From the NCBI GenBank assembly GCA_016869765.1, contig VGES01000011.1, positions 18,969 to 82,968 of the forward strand: DNA of 64,000 nucleotides. Reading direction: 5' to 3'. The notes under the pieces were generated by a model. The model worked only from the letters and a program-made list of their open reading frames with translations. It made no database searches and had not been told where the DNA came from. This document shows, one piece after another, positions 19,171-27,073 of the stretch. Every line of letters begins with the position of its first letter. Position 1 is the first letter of the stretch. This DNA is from Alphaproteobacteria bacterium. Lineage in GTDB: Bacteria; Pseudomonadota; Alphaproteobacteria; SHVP01. A program made the translations under genes and the position numbers.

Positions 19171-20508
19171 TCAACGCGAGGGGCGCGCGTCGGCCAAGAC
19201 AGCGCGAATTGACGTCGCCCAAGCCCCGGCAATGACCCGCGCGATCAAGCGACCCGCCGCGGCCTCACCGATCACCGGCGAGGCATAACGACGGAATTTT
19301 TCGACGACCTGATCGCGTGACATCGGTCGGGTGGGATCCCCGAGCACTTCGGTCACCGTCTCGACCTGATCGCCACGATCGTCCGTCATGTGCAAGCGGG
19401 CCCCGCGCGATGCGGCGGCCGTCCACACCGGCTCGGTCTCGACCTCGACCATGGCTTCGAGTGCCTTGGTGCGAGGGTCGGCAAGCGCCGCGGCCGTGTA
19501 GGCCTCGGGCGCCAGATCGCCATGGACCAAGGTGTGGGCCAAGCCGTAGGTGAGGCTGAATTGCGCCTGGATGGGGTGCTTGGGCGCCCGGTTGCCGCAG
19601 TAGCGCCGACTCTCCTCGTAAACTTCGAGTCGCAGCGCGCGGATCTTTCTGTAGTCTCCCCCAGAATCACGCCAACGCTGCGCTGCCGCAGCGCCGTAGT
19701 GAACGTGACGCACGGCGGCAAACGGTTTGAGATAACCCTGGGTCACGAGCCACGTCCCGGGAGCGCAAAGCACCTTTGCCTTCGGATCCCCTCCCAACGC
19801 CAACCGGTCGACCACGTCGAGGCCATCCTCGGGGGCCGAGACCCCTGCCGCGGCGGCTTGCGCCAACGCGATGCCCTGGGCCGCGGCGTGAGCGACATAC
19901 GTGTTCCGGGCCGTCGCTCCGGCGGCCACCGGGCGGTACAGGCTGAACGGCATCTGACACGCTGCGATGCCGATGGCTCGCGCCAGCGCCGCCGGATGCA
20001 CGCCCCGGTCATCGATCACGCTCGCCGCAGTCGTCGCCGCGAACAGACCCCACGTCCCGTCGACGTGCATGCCAGCTTTGATCCGCATGACCTCGCCCAG
20101 TCGGCCGCCGACCTCGTAACCCGCGATCGTCGCCCGGGCCACGTCCCCGAGGGTCGCGTCGTTGGACGCCCCGAGCGCGAGGGCGGGTGGAAAGGCGTGC
20201 AGGCCGGGGCGGCCATGGGCCCGGATCAGTCCTTCGCACGCCTCGTCCCAACAGGCGGCCAACGCGGTCACGAACGCGGCGGCCTGCGGCGCCAGCATCG
20301 GCCCCCCGGGGACCGCGACAACTCCGGGTTCGGTTTTCTCGAATGCCCGATGCAACGCCTGAAGCTCTGGCTTTGCGCCACCGGCAATCGCGCAACCGAG
20401 CGTATCGAGCAGGAGCAGGCGACTCCGCTCGGCGACCAACGAATCGGCCAGCGGATCGCCCGCGGCCAGCCACGTCAGGACGCCGGCAATCTGGTTGCTC
20501 AGGGTCAT
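19171..20508 (-). CDS. MmgE/PrpD family protein
   Basis: A 445 aa protein of the MmgE/PrpD fold, which includes 2-methylcitrate dehydratase, aconitate decarboxylase and uncharacterised catabolic dehydratases. Visible: LLLDTLGCAIAGG near residue 32, an all-alpha first domain and the small C-terminal domain from about 260. ATG at 20508. It converges on the first hydrolase (3 bp gap) and diverges from the second. It is a distant paralogue of the PrpD-like gene at the window's right end. Which acid it handles is unknown; no prpB/prpC neighbours argue against a methylcitrate role. Confidence 0.85.
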   Translation of the reverse strand: MTLSNQIAGVLTWLAAGDPLADSLVAERSRLLLLDTLGCAIAGGAKPELQALHRAFEKTEPGVVAVPGGPMLAPQAAAFVTALAACWDEACEGLIRAHGRPGLHAFPPALALGASNDATLGDVARATIAGYEVGGRLGEVMRIKAGMHVDGTWGLFAATTAASVIDDRGVHPAALARAIGIAACQMPFSLYRPVAAGATARNTYVAHAAAQGIALAQAAAAGVSAPEDGLDVVDRLALGGDPKAKVLCAPGTWLVTQGYLKPFAAVRHVHYGAAAAQRWRDSGGDYRKIRALRLEVYEESRRYCGNRAPKHPIQAQFSLTYGLAHTLVHGDLAPEAYTAAALADPRTKALEAMVEVETEPVWTAAASRGARLHMTDDRGDQVETVTEVLGDPTRPMSRDQVVEKFRRYASPVIGEAAAGRLIARVIAGAWATSIRAVLADARPSR

Positions 20509-20581
20509 TGCTGGACGCTATCGCACCTGGGGGCCTGAGGAACAGCTTGCACCCCAACGCGGCGCCGACCAAATTTGCGCC

Positions 20582-21613
20582 ATGCGTGGGTGGCGATTGC
20601 TGATCGGGGCGGCGATGATCATGGTCGCCATGATCATCGGGATGGGAAAGGTGTTGGCGCAACAAGTGCCGCTCGAACCACGCTTCAGCGAACCCGAAGG
20701 CTGGCGTTGGGGCGAATTCCGCAATGCGGACGGCGCCCGCATCCGTTACGGCTGGATCATCCCGGCCGACCCGATCGCCACGGTCGTGCTGGTGACGGGC
20801 TTCGGCGAGTTCGGCGAAAAGTATTTCGAGTCGGTGCGCGACCTGACGGCCCGCCGCCTGGCCGTGTGGCAAATGGACTGGCGCGGCCAAGGCGGTTCGG
20901 AACGATATCTCGCCAACCGCCAAAAACCGTTCGCGGCGGGCTACCATCACGACGTGGCCGATCTGCATCAGTTCTCGACCACAGTGGTGCGTCGACCGCC
21001 GGGCGGGACCATCGTGCTGCTCGCGCATTCCATGGGCGGTCACATTGGGTTGCGTTATCTGCACGACTTCCCCACGACCTTCGACTTCGCGGTGATGTCG
21101 GCACCGATGATCGCGATCAAGGAACGCGGTGGGATACCTCTCTGGCTGGGGCGTGCGATGGCGATGATCGCGCGCCGCCTCGGGTTTGCCGAGGCTTACG
21201 TTCCGGGAAGCGGCGACTGGGCGTTCAAAGCCGACTTCAAGGTCGAGGACAGCAACGTCTCGCAAGATCCGGTGCGCTACCGGGTGGCGCAGGACTACCA
21301 AGCGCGCAAACCCGATCTCCAGTTGGGCGGCGCAACGTTCGGCTGGCTCGACAACGCCTTTCGTTCGATCACGCTGCTGAACGAGGAAAGTTATCTGCGC
21401 GCGATTCGCACGCCGTTGCTGATGGGAACCCCACAAAACGAGCAGGTCGTCCAGACCGCCGCTCAGGATCGTGCTTGTTCGCTGATGGGACGTTGCGAGC
21501 AGGTTCGCATCGAGGGGGCCAAGCACGAGATCTGGATGGAACGGGACGAGTATCGTCGTCAATGGCTGGCGGCCATCGATCGCTTCGTCGCGGCCCGCCT
21601 ACAGCGGCGGTAG
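20582..21613 (+). CDS. Secreted alpha/beta hydrolase (lysophospholipase-like)
   Basis: A 343 aa paralogue of the hydrolase at 18163, but with a clear signal peptide: a basic start MRGWRLLIGAA, a hydrophobic core and a cut site after VLA at about residue 26. Nucleophile elbow LLAHSMGGH, catalytic C-terminal His in GAKHEIWME. Two cysteines near the C-terminus (about residues 299 and 305) could form a disulfide, fitting a periplasmic location. The frame is open for 29 more codons upstream, rejected because the signal peptide begins at 20582. Diverges from the PrpD gene. Confidence 0.85.
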   Translation: MRGWRLLIGAAMIMVAMIIGMGKVLAQQVPLEPRFSEPEGWRWGEFRNADGARIRYGWIIPADPIATVVLVTGFGEFGEKYFESVRDLTARRLAVWQMDWRGQGGSERYLANRQKPFAAGYHHDVADLHQFSTTVVRRPPGGTIVLLAHSMGGHIGLRYLHDFPTTFDFAVMSAPMIAIKERGGIPLWLGRAMAMIARRLGFAEAYVPGSGDWAFKADFKVEDSNVSQDPVRYRVAQDYQARKPDLQLGGATFGWLDNAFRSITLLNEESYLRAIRTPLLMGTPQNEQVVQTAAQDRACSLMGRCEQVRIEGAKHEIWMERDEYRRQWLAAIDRFVAARLQRR

Positions 21614-21892
21614 CCGAACGTGCGGGCACGCCCAGCCACACACCAATCCGGCGCGCCGAGGGACAAGCCGGAACAATTCGCCGCCCTCGGGCCATCGTCG
21701 AGACGGCTACAGTGACACAATGCGGCCCGGACCGATTTCAGGGCCGGTGCCTTCAGCCACCGGACCCCCATCCGATTGGCCGGAGTCCGCCGCCTCGAGA
21801 TCACCAAGGGGCGACATATCGGCATAGGAACGAGCTTCTCCACTTGGGCAAGAAACCCAGCCGGGAGGAGTTCGCTGAGTCAAGCGCCTTGG
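21614..21892 (+). other. Intergenic stretch upstream of the first toxin-antitoxin module
   Basis: No gene recognised. Open frames across it are continuations of out-of-frame reading through the hydrolase. Imperfect GC-rich inverted repeats around 21720-21785 (gcccgg..cagggccgg..) are visible but have no T tract. A promoter for the toxin lies at its right edge. Confidence 0.4.
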
Positions 21893-21921
21893 TTGATTCT
21901 ACTAACGCAGATTGCTATATG
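21893..21921 (+). promoter_or_regulatory. Putative toxin-antitoxin promoter (leaderless transcript)
   Basis: TTGATT (21893-21898) and TATATG (21916-21921) with a 17-bp spacer. The expected start is at or within 1-2 bases of the toxin ATG at 21927, so the mRNA would be leaderless; no Shine-Dalgarno sequence precedes this ATG, which agrees. Confidence 0.4.
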
Positions 21922-21926
21922 ACCGC

Positions 21927-22184
21927 ATGTGGGCAGTTTCCTACACCACCGACGCCATCAAAGTCCTCAGCCGACTGGACCCTATGACGGCCAAGCGCAT
22001 CCGTGCGAAGATCTTGGCACTCGCGGCCGATCCGCTCTCTGCCAACAACAACGTTACCAAGCTGGTCGGCGTTGATGGCTACCGGCTACGCGTCGGTGAC
22101 TGGCGCGTGGTCTACACGTTAAGGCGGCGCGTTCTCACGGTCATCGTGATCCGCATTGGTCATCGGAGCGACATATACAGATGA
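21927..22184 (+). CDS. RelE/ParE-superfamily toxin
   Basis: An 85 aa small basic protein of the RelE fold, a ribosome-dependent mRNA interferase or gyrase poison in studied relatives. The family block GYRLRVGDWRVVYTL at about residues 49-63, followed by VIVIRIGHRSDIYR at the end, is typical of RelE. ATG 21927 was chosen; a TTG five codons up at 21912 is the only alternative. Toxin precedes antitoxin and overlaps it by 4 bp (ATGA), the HigBA-like order. Confidence 0.88.
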   Translation: MWAVSYTTDAIKVLSRLDPMTAKRIRAKILALAADPLSANNNVTKLVGVDGYRLRVGDWRVVYTLRRRVLTVIVIRIGHRSDIYR

Positions 22185-22552
22185 AACACCAAGTCATCAG
22201 CCGGGACGGCAAACCGGCCTTTGTCGTGATCCCGATCGAAGAGTGGCGACAAATCTCGGCGACGCTCGAAGATCGGAGTGACACTGCTGCCGTGCGAGCG
22301 TTTCTCGGGAGCACCCAGGCAACGTTTCCGGACGCTGTGGTGAAAGCCATCCTCGACGGCGCACACCCGATCAGGGCGTTTCGGGAGTACCGGGGGATAA
22401 CCCAAGCAGAACTCGCATCTCAAATCGGAAGCAGCGCCGCCTACATCTCGCAACTCGAACGTGGCGTCCGGCATGCGGGATACAGGTTGCGGAAAAAGCT
22501 CGGTTCCGCGTTGAAGATCGAGGCGGGTTTGCTCGAAGCCGACCGCAGTTGA
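22181..22552 (+). CDS. Antitoxin with Phd-like N-terminus and HTH (XRE) C-terminus
   Basis: A 123 aa partner of the RelE toxin. Residues 1-30 (ISRDGKPAFVVIPIEEW) look like the Phd/YefM N-terminal strand region (SRDGKP-x-x-VVIP is the usual block), while residues about 62-115 form an XRE helix-turn-helix (GITQAELASQIGSSAAYISQ). It should neutralise the toxin and repress the operon. The fusion of the two antitoxin types is uncommon and is discussed among the findings. ATG overlaps the toxin stop. Confidence 0.82.
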   Translation: MKHQVISRDGKPAFVVIPIEEWRQISATLEDRSDTAAVRAFLGSTQATFPDAVVKAILDGAHPIRAFREYRGITQAELASQIGSSAAYISQLERGVRHAGYRLRKKLGSALKIEAGLLEADRS

Positions 22553-22797
22553 GGCCGATCGCAATCGCCCTGAAGCTGCAAACGACCGACCGACGCATCA
22601 CCTTAGGTTCCGCTGCGCGGCAACGTTGGGCATTTCACGTCACGGTCACCACTCCGTGGGACGGAAGCCTCGCCAGCAACCCGAGCGGACGAAACACTCC
22701 CACACGTGTCTCCCCCTGCTGTGGGACAGCGGCCATCCTGGCCCTCTGACCCAGCGGCCGGCCGGTTCGGGTGGAATCCGGGTGAAATGCAGGCCAC

Positions 22798-23136
22798 CTA
22801 CACGGCCTGCGCTCTTAGCACCTCGCATTTGGCGGCCATGATCAGGTCGTTGCGCGTCAAGCCGCCCGCGTCGTGGGTCGTGAACGCAACGCGCACATAG
22901 CCCCATCCCAACGCCAGGTCGGGATGGTGATTCTCGGACTCGGCAATCGCGCCGAGTTCGTTCACGAACGCCAACGCCTCGGTGAAGTTCTTGAAGCGGT
23001 AGTCGCGTTCGATGCGTTGATGATCGGTACTGAGCACCCAGGCCGGCAACGCCGAGATCAGCGATCGTATCTCGGCTTCGCCCAGCCGGACCATCCCGCG
23101 CCGGCTCGCGACACAGTGCTCGTCGGCCAGCGCCAC
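22798..23136 (-). CDS. phhB: 4a-hydroxytetrahydrobiopterin dehydratase (pterin carbinolamine dehydratase)
   Basis: A 112 aa enzyme that dehydrates 4a-hydroxytetrahydropterin so the cofactor of aromatic amino acid hydroxylases can be recycled. The catalytic block ESENHHPDLALGW at about residues 67-79 and the C-terminal FTTHDAGGLTRNDLIMA are diagnostic. Starts with GTG 23136, sharing one base with the DUF1330 stop. No phenylalanine hydroxylase is in this window, so the partner enzyme is unknown. Last gene of a GFA-DUF1330-PCD operon. Confidence 0.93.
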   Translation of the reverse strand: MALADEHCVASRRGMVRLGEAEIRSLISALPAWVLSTDHQRIERDYRFKNFTEALAFVNELGAIAESENHHPDLALGWGYVRVAFTTHDAGGLTRNDLIMAAKCEVLRAQAV

Positions 23137-23423
23137 TACAGGCCCTCGACGGCGATGGCGCGCGAGTTCGAGGCGCGGAGGCGCTGGGCGAGCAGCGGAC
23201 GATATTCGGGCGAATCGTAGAAGCGCTTTAGCGCCGCCATGTCGGCGAATTCGATCACCACGAAACGATGGGGTTTCCAGTCGCCTTCGAGCGTTTCGTG
23301 CCGACCGCCGCGAACGAGAAACCGGCCGCCGTACTTGGCGAGAACCGCTCCGGTCTGGGACCGGTAGGCGTCATAGGTCACCTGATCGGTGACCTCGACA
23401 TCGACCATCAGGTAGGCAGCCAT
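23136..23423 (-). CDS. DUF1330 domain protein
   Basis: A 95 aa ferredoxin-fold (dimeric alpha-beta barrel) protein. MAAYLMVDVEVTDQVTYDAY at the start and FVVIEFADMAALKRFYDS near residue 55 are the DUF1330 pattern. Function of the family is unknown. ATG at 23423 with AAGGAGA just upstream, inside the end of the GFA gene; one base separates the two genes. Confidence 0.9.
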   Translation of the reverse strand: MAAYLMVDVEVTDQVTYDAYRSQTGAVLAKYGGRFLVRGGRHETLEGDWKPHRFVVIEFADMAALKRFYDSPEYRPLLAQRLRASNSRAIAVEGL

Positions 23424-23424
23424 G

Positions 23425-23928
23425 TCATTCTCCTTGCCAAAGACCGTGGCGGCGGTGCCAGGCCTCGATGGACTCTTTTGGATACACGCCGAAACGTTTC
23501 TGCCGCCCGTGTCGTGGCACGGCGAGCCAGCGCGGCTTGTAGTCGAGCATGATGTGTACCGTTTCTGGCGGCGTGGGCAACGGCGTGTCGACCGCCGAGG
23601 CAAACGGGTGGACGAGTTCTGGCCAACGGGGATCGTAGACCCATAGGGCACTGCCGCAACACCCACAGAAGTGGCGGCGCGCCGGACTCAATCCCCGGGC
23701 CCGGCGACCGCCATGCTCCGTCTTGCGCCGAGCCACCCGATAGACCTTGAGATACCGACGGCCACGCACTTCCAGCGTGGCCGAGTCGCCCGACAGGTTG
23801 ATACCGTACCCGCCCGACCCCGCGGTTTTGCGGCAGATGCCGCAATAGCAGCGCATGAACGGGTGGGGGGCGTGGGATTCGACGCTGAAGCGAACACGTC
23901 CGCAATGGCAACTGCCGGTGAGTTTCAT
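23425..23928 (-). CDS. GFA/CENP-V family zinc protein
   Basis: A 167 aa protein of the glutathione-dependent formaldehyde-activating (GFA) fold. Zinc-binding cysteines appear in the standard order: CHCGRV (about residue 8), CYCGICRK (about 32) and CGCCGS (about 86). Most family members have no proven formaldehyde role. AGAGG lies 7 bases before ATG 23928. First gene of the operon with DUF1330 and the pterin dehydratase; divergent from the SDR row. Confidence 0.88.
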   Translation of the reverse strand: MKLTGSCHCGRVRFSVESHAPHPFMRCYCGICRKTAGSGGYGINLSGDSATLEVRGRRYLKVYRVARRKTEHGGRRARGLSPARRHFCGCCGSALWVYDPRWPELVHPFASAVDTPLPTPPETVHIMLDYKPRWLAVPRHGRQKRFGVYPKESIEAWHRRHGLWQGE

Positions 23929-24034
23929 CGGGGTACCTCTTCCAATCCGTATCTGGCGTGCGGCCAACCGATGACGGCACCGCGGGCCCATGATAGGTAA
24001 GGAACAGGCGCCGCCAAGAGCGCCGGAGGACGGC

Positions 24035-24748
24035 ATGCCCAGCATTCTGATCACCGGGGCCAACGGCGGCCTCGGCGTCGAACTCACCCGGCAGTACAGC
24101 GCCGACGGTTGGCGGGTGCTGGCCGCTGTGCGCGACCCGGCAAGAGCGTCCGATCTCGACCCGATCGTGCGCGCCTCGGGAGGCGGGGTCACGTTGCATC
24201 GGCTCGACGTCAACGATCGTGCGCAGATCACGGCGCTGGCCAAGGACCTTGCCAGCGAATCGATCGACGTGCTGCTCAACAACGCCGGCCTGATGGAGAG
24301 CTGGGACTACACCTTCGGCAGGATCGACTACGCGCTATGGGAGCGAATTCTCCGCACGAACCTGATCGCGCCCGTCAACGTCGCGAACGCGTTTCTCGCT
24401 CATGTGGCGCGCAGCGAACGCAAGCTCGTGGTGACCCTGAGTTCCGGTCTCGGCAGCATGACCGACAACACGTGGGGCAAGCGTCTGTCGCCAGGCAGGC
24501 TCTATATGTACCGAAGTTCCAAGGCCGCGATGAACATGGCGACCAAGTGCCTGAGTTTCGACCTCAAGCCCCGCGGCGTCGCCGCCGTCGTGATCACACC
24601 GGGCCATGTCCGAACACGCATGGGCGGACCGGGCGCGCCGCTCGCCGCCGAGGAAAGCATCACCAACGTCCGTAAGGTAATCGCCGGCCTTACCCTCAAG
24701 GACAGCGGCAAGTTCTTCTTCTACACCGGCAGCGAATATCCCTGGTAA
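24035..24748 (+). CDS. SDR family oxidoreductase (first of three tandem paralogues)
   Basis: A 237 aa short-chain dehydrogenase. Cofactor loop TGANGGLG at residues 7-14, NNAG near 87 and the catalytic YRSSK (Tyr-x-x-x-Lys) near 163. Start at ATG 24035 with GGAGGA four bases upstream; an in-frame ATG at 23990 is less likely. It is clearly related to the next two genes (shared ILITGAN, DVLLNNAG, KAAMNM, the GHVRT/GWVRT turn and the TNVRK/SVKGIKK tail region), so the row arose by tandem duplication. Substrate unknown. Confidence 0.9.
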   Translation: MPSILITGANGGLGVELTRQYSADGWRVLAAVRDPARASDLDPIVRASGGGVTLHRLDVNDRAQITALAKDLASESIDVLLNNAGLMESWDYTFGRIDYALWERILRTNLIAPVNVANAFLAHVARSERKLVVTLSSGLGSMTDNTWGKRLSPGRLYMYRSSKAAMNMATKCLSFDLKPRGVAAVVITPGHVRTRMGGPGAPLAAEESITNVRKVIAGLTLKDSGKFFFYTGSEYPW

Positions 24749-24762
24749 CACCGGAGCACCTC

Positions 24763-25434
24763 ATGCCCACCATCTTCATCACTGGCGCCAACCGCGGTAT
24801 CGGGCTCGAAGCGGCTCGGCAATTCGCGGCTTCGGGATGGAGCGTTCACGCCTGCTGCCGAAATCCGGGCAAGGCCGATGCCCTCAAGGCGATCAAGGGC
24901 GTCACCGTGCATGCCCTCGACGTCGGCGACTTCAAGGCGATCGATGGGCTCGCGGCCAAGCTTCGCGGCACTCCAGTCGATGTGTTGCTCAACAACGCCG
25001 GCATGAACGCGAGAGTCGAACTCGGCACCATCGACTACGAACGTTGGGCCGAGTTGTTCCGCGTCAACACCATGGCGCCGCTCAAGTTGTGCGAAGCCTT
25101 CGCCGAGCACATCGCCGCGTCCGGCCGCAAGCTGATCGTCAACATTTCGAGCATCATGGGCTCGATCACCCATTCCAACGGCAAGTGGTACCCCTATCGT
25201 TCGTCCAAGGCGGCGCTCAATATGGTGAGCAAGTGCCTGTCCGGCGATTGGGCATCGCGCGGTATCACCGTGATCAGCGTCCATCCCGGCTGGGTGCGCA
25301 CCGACATGGGAGGACCCAACGCGTCCGTCTCGGTCGAGGACAGCGTCAAGGGCATCAAGAAGCTGATCGAAGGCGCCGGCCCGGCCGCCAACGGCCGCTT
25401 CTACCAGTACGACGGCGCCGAACTGCCGTGGTGA
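24763..25434 (+). CDS. SDR family oxidoreductase (second of three tandem paralogues)
   Basis: A 223 aa short-chain dehydrogenase: TGANRGIG at residues 7-14, NNAGMN near 82, catalytic serine in NISSIMGS and YRSSK near 147. It sits 14 bp after the first SDR and 7 bp before the third. The NAD(P)-binding Arg after TGAN (R10) hints at NADPH, as in the third copy but unlike the first (Gly). Closest to the third gene: both share SSIMGSI, WYPYR and HPGWVRT-MGGP. Confidence 0.9.
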   Translation: MPTIFITGANRGIGLEAARQFAASGWSVHACCRNPGKADALKAIKGVTVHALDVGDFKAIDGLAAKLRGTPVDVLLNNAGMNARVELGTIDYERWAELFRVNTMAPLKLCEAFAEHIAASGRKLIVNISSIMGSITHSNGKWYPYRSSKAALNMVSKCLSGDWASRGITVISVHPGWVRTDMGGPNASVSVEDSVKGIKKLIEGAGPAANGRFYQYDGAELPW

Positions 25435-25441
25435 GCGAGCC

Positions 25442-26161
25442 ATGCCCCGCATCCTGATCACCGGCGCCAACCGCGGTCTCGGGCTCGGTGTCGCCAGAAT
25501 TCTCGCCCGGCGCGGTTGGCAGGTTCATGCCACCTGCCGAAATCCGGCGAAGGCCGAGGCCCTCGCCGCCCTCGCCAAGGACACCGGTCGTGTCACCGTC
25601 CATGCTCTGGAAGTTACGGATTTTCCGGGGATCGAGCGGCTGGGCCGGGAACTCGCCGATGCGGCCATCGACGTGCTGCTCAACAACGCCGGCATAATGA
25701 ACGCCTCGCAGCGCACGTTCGATCGTGGTTCGAATGCGCATGGTCTCGGGCAATTCGACGATGACGAATGGATGCAGGTGCTGCGAGTCAACACCATGGC
25801 GCCGCTGAAGATGGCAGAGGTGTTCGTCGAGCACGTCGCACGCAGCGATCGTAAGGTCATGGCGACCATTTCCTCGATCATGGGCTCGATCGGCGAACTC
25901 AACGCCGGACGCTGGTACCCCTATCGCACATCGAAGACCGCCGTGAACATGGTGATGCGCAACCTCGCCGCCGACTTGAAGCCGCGTGGCATCGCCGCGA
26001 TCGCGATTCATCCCGGATGGGTGCGCACCGAAATGGGTGGACCCAGCGCCGCCGTCTCGATCGAAGACAGCACGTCGGGTTTGGCCGAGGTGATCGAGCG
26101 CGCCTCGTTTGCCGACTCGGGCAAGTTCCTCACGTGGCAAGGCAAGGAGATGGCCTGGTAG
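25442..26161 (+). CDS. SDR family oxidoreductase (third of three tandem paralogues)
   Basis: A 239 aa short-chain dehydrogenase with TGANRGLG at residues 7-14, NNAGIMN near 85, SSIMGS near 140 and YRTSK near 160. Relative to the second copy it has an insertion after NNAGIMN (SQRTFDRGSNAHGLGQ) that probably alters the substrate loop. ATG 25442. Ends 69 bp before the bicupin gene. Confidence 0.9.
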   Translation: MPRILITGANRGLGLGVARILARRGWQVHATCRNPAKAEALAALAKDTGRVTVHALEVTDFPGIERLGRELADAAIDVLLNNAGIMNASQRTFDRGSNAHGLGQFDDDEWMQVLRVNTMAPLKMAEVFVEHVARSDRKVMATISSIMGSIGELNAGRWYPYRTSKTAVNMVMRNLAADLKPRGIAAIAIHPGWVRTEMGGPSAAVSIEDSTSGLAEVIERASFADSGKFLTWQGKEMAW

Positions 26162-26230
26162 GAAGACAACGGATCGCCGACCTTGGGGCGGTCGGCTAGA
26201 GTCGTTGGTGGTGCAGCGACGGAGGAACCC

Positions 26231-27073
26231 ATGGCACGACCGCACATCGAATTCATTCAGGCGCAGGCGTTGCCCTGGAGCAATGGGCTCTACGGCAGCG
26301 GTCGCGCTGACGTCGAGTCGAAGATCCTCAGCCTTGATTCGACGACCAAAGCCTCGACCGGCATCGTGCGTTATCCGGCCGGCTGGTCACGCCCGACGGC
26401 CGAGCACCTCACGGTCGACGAAGAATTCCTGGTGCTGGACGGCGTGATCGAGATCAACGGCCAGCGCTACCACGAGTACTGCTACGCCAATCTGCCCGCT
26501 GGTTACGTGCGGCGTACGGCGTCGAGCACGCCGGGCGCGGTGCTGCTCAGCATGTTTTCGGGCGAACCCAGGGTCGTGGCCGGTGACCGGGGTCCAACGG
26601 TCGATCGCCGCAAACTGGTGGCGTTCATCGATGCCTATGCGCAGCCGTGGGGCGGCGCCGAGGACGTCGGAAACCCGGGCCTCAAGGAACTCGGGGTCCG
26701 GGCCAAGTGGCTGCGCCGTGATCCGGACACCGGCGAGGAAACCTACATGCTCGCGATGCTGCCGTGGACCGAGGAGCGCACCGAGACCCATCCCGTGGTT
26801 CAGGAGATGTTTCTCTTGTCCGGCGAGCTGGCTGGCGGCTCGGTCGGCATGATGCAGCCGGGCGGGTACTTCTGGCGGCCGGAGGACAAGATTCACGGCC
26901 CCTTCACGTCGCGCACCGGCAACCTCGTGTTCATGCGCGCCATGGGCGGCAGGCTGGCCACCACGTTCCACGGGCGCAAGGCCGCGACCCATTCGCCCGC
27001 GTTCAACCCGATCCTGCCGCCGGAACTGAGGTCCTACGCCAAGGCGCCGGCGCCGACGATCAGTCGCTACTGA
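26231..27073 (+). CDS. Bicupin protein
   Basis: A 280 aa protein with two cupin halves (about residues 50-110 and 170-240). The first has EHLTVDEEFLVLDGVIEING and the second HPVVQEMFLLSGELAGG; the second also ends with HGPFTSRTGNLVF, which carries a possible metal-binding His. Start ATG 26231 with GGAGGA five bases upstream. Enzymatic role unknown; relatives include ChrR-like sensors and ring-cleaving enzymes. Converges with the allantoinase gene and overlaps it by 7 bp. Confidence 0.8.
   Translation: MARPHIEFIQAQALPWSNGLYGSGRADVESKILSLDSTTKASTGIVRYPAGWSRPTAEHLTVDEEFLVLDGVIEINGQRYHEYCYANLPAGYVRRTASSTPGAVLLSMFSGEPRVVAGDRGPTVDRRKLVAFIDAYAQPWGGAEDVGNPGLKELGVRAKWLRRDPDTGEETYMLAMLPWTEERTETHPVVQEMFLLSGELAGGSVGMMQPGGYFWRPEDKIHGPFTSRTGNLVFMRAMGGRLATTFHGRKAATHSPAFNPILPPELRSYAKAPAPTISRY

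Noticed and set aside
22553..22797. Intergenic stretch after the first toxin-antitoxin module
   Set aside because: Searched both strands for a gene, hairpin or tRNA; saw nothing to report.
22798..23136. Pterin dehydratase as evidence for a phenylalanine hydroxylase operon
   Set aside because: No hydroxylase or tyrosine genes are nearby; neighbours are GFA and DUF1330 genes.
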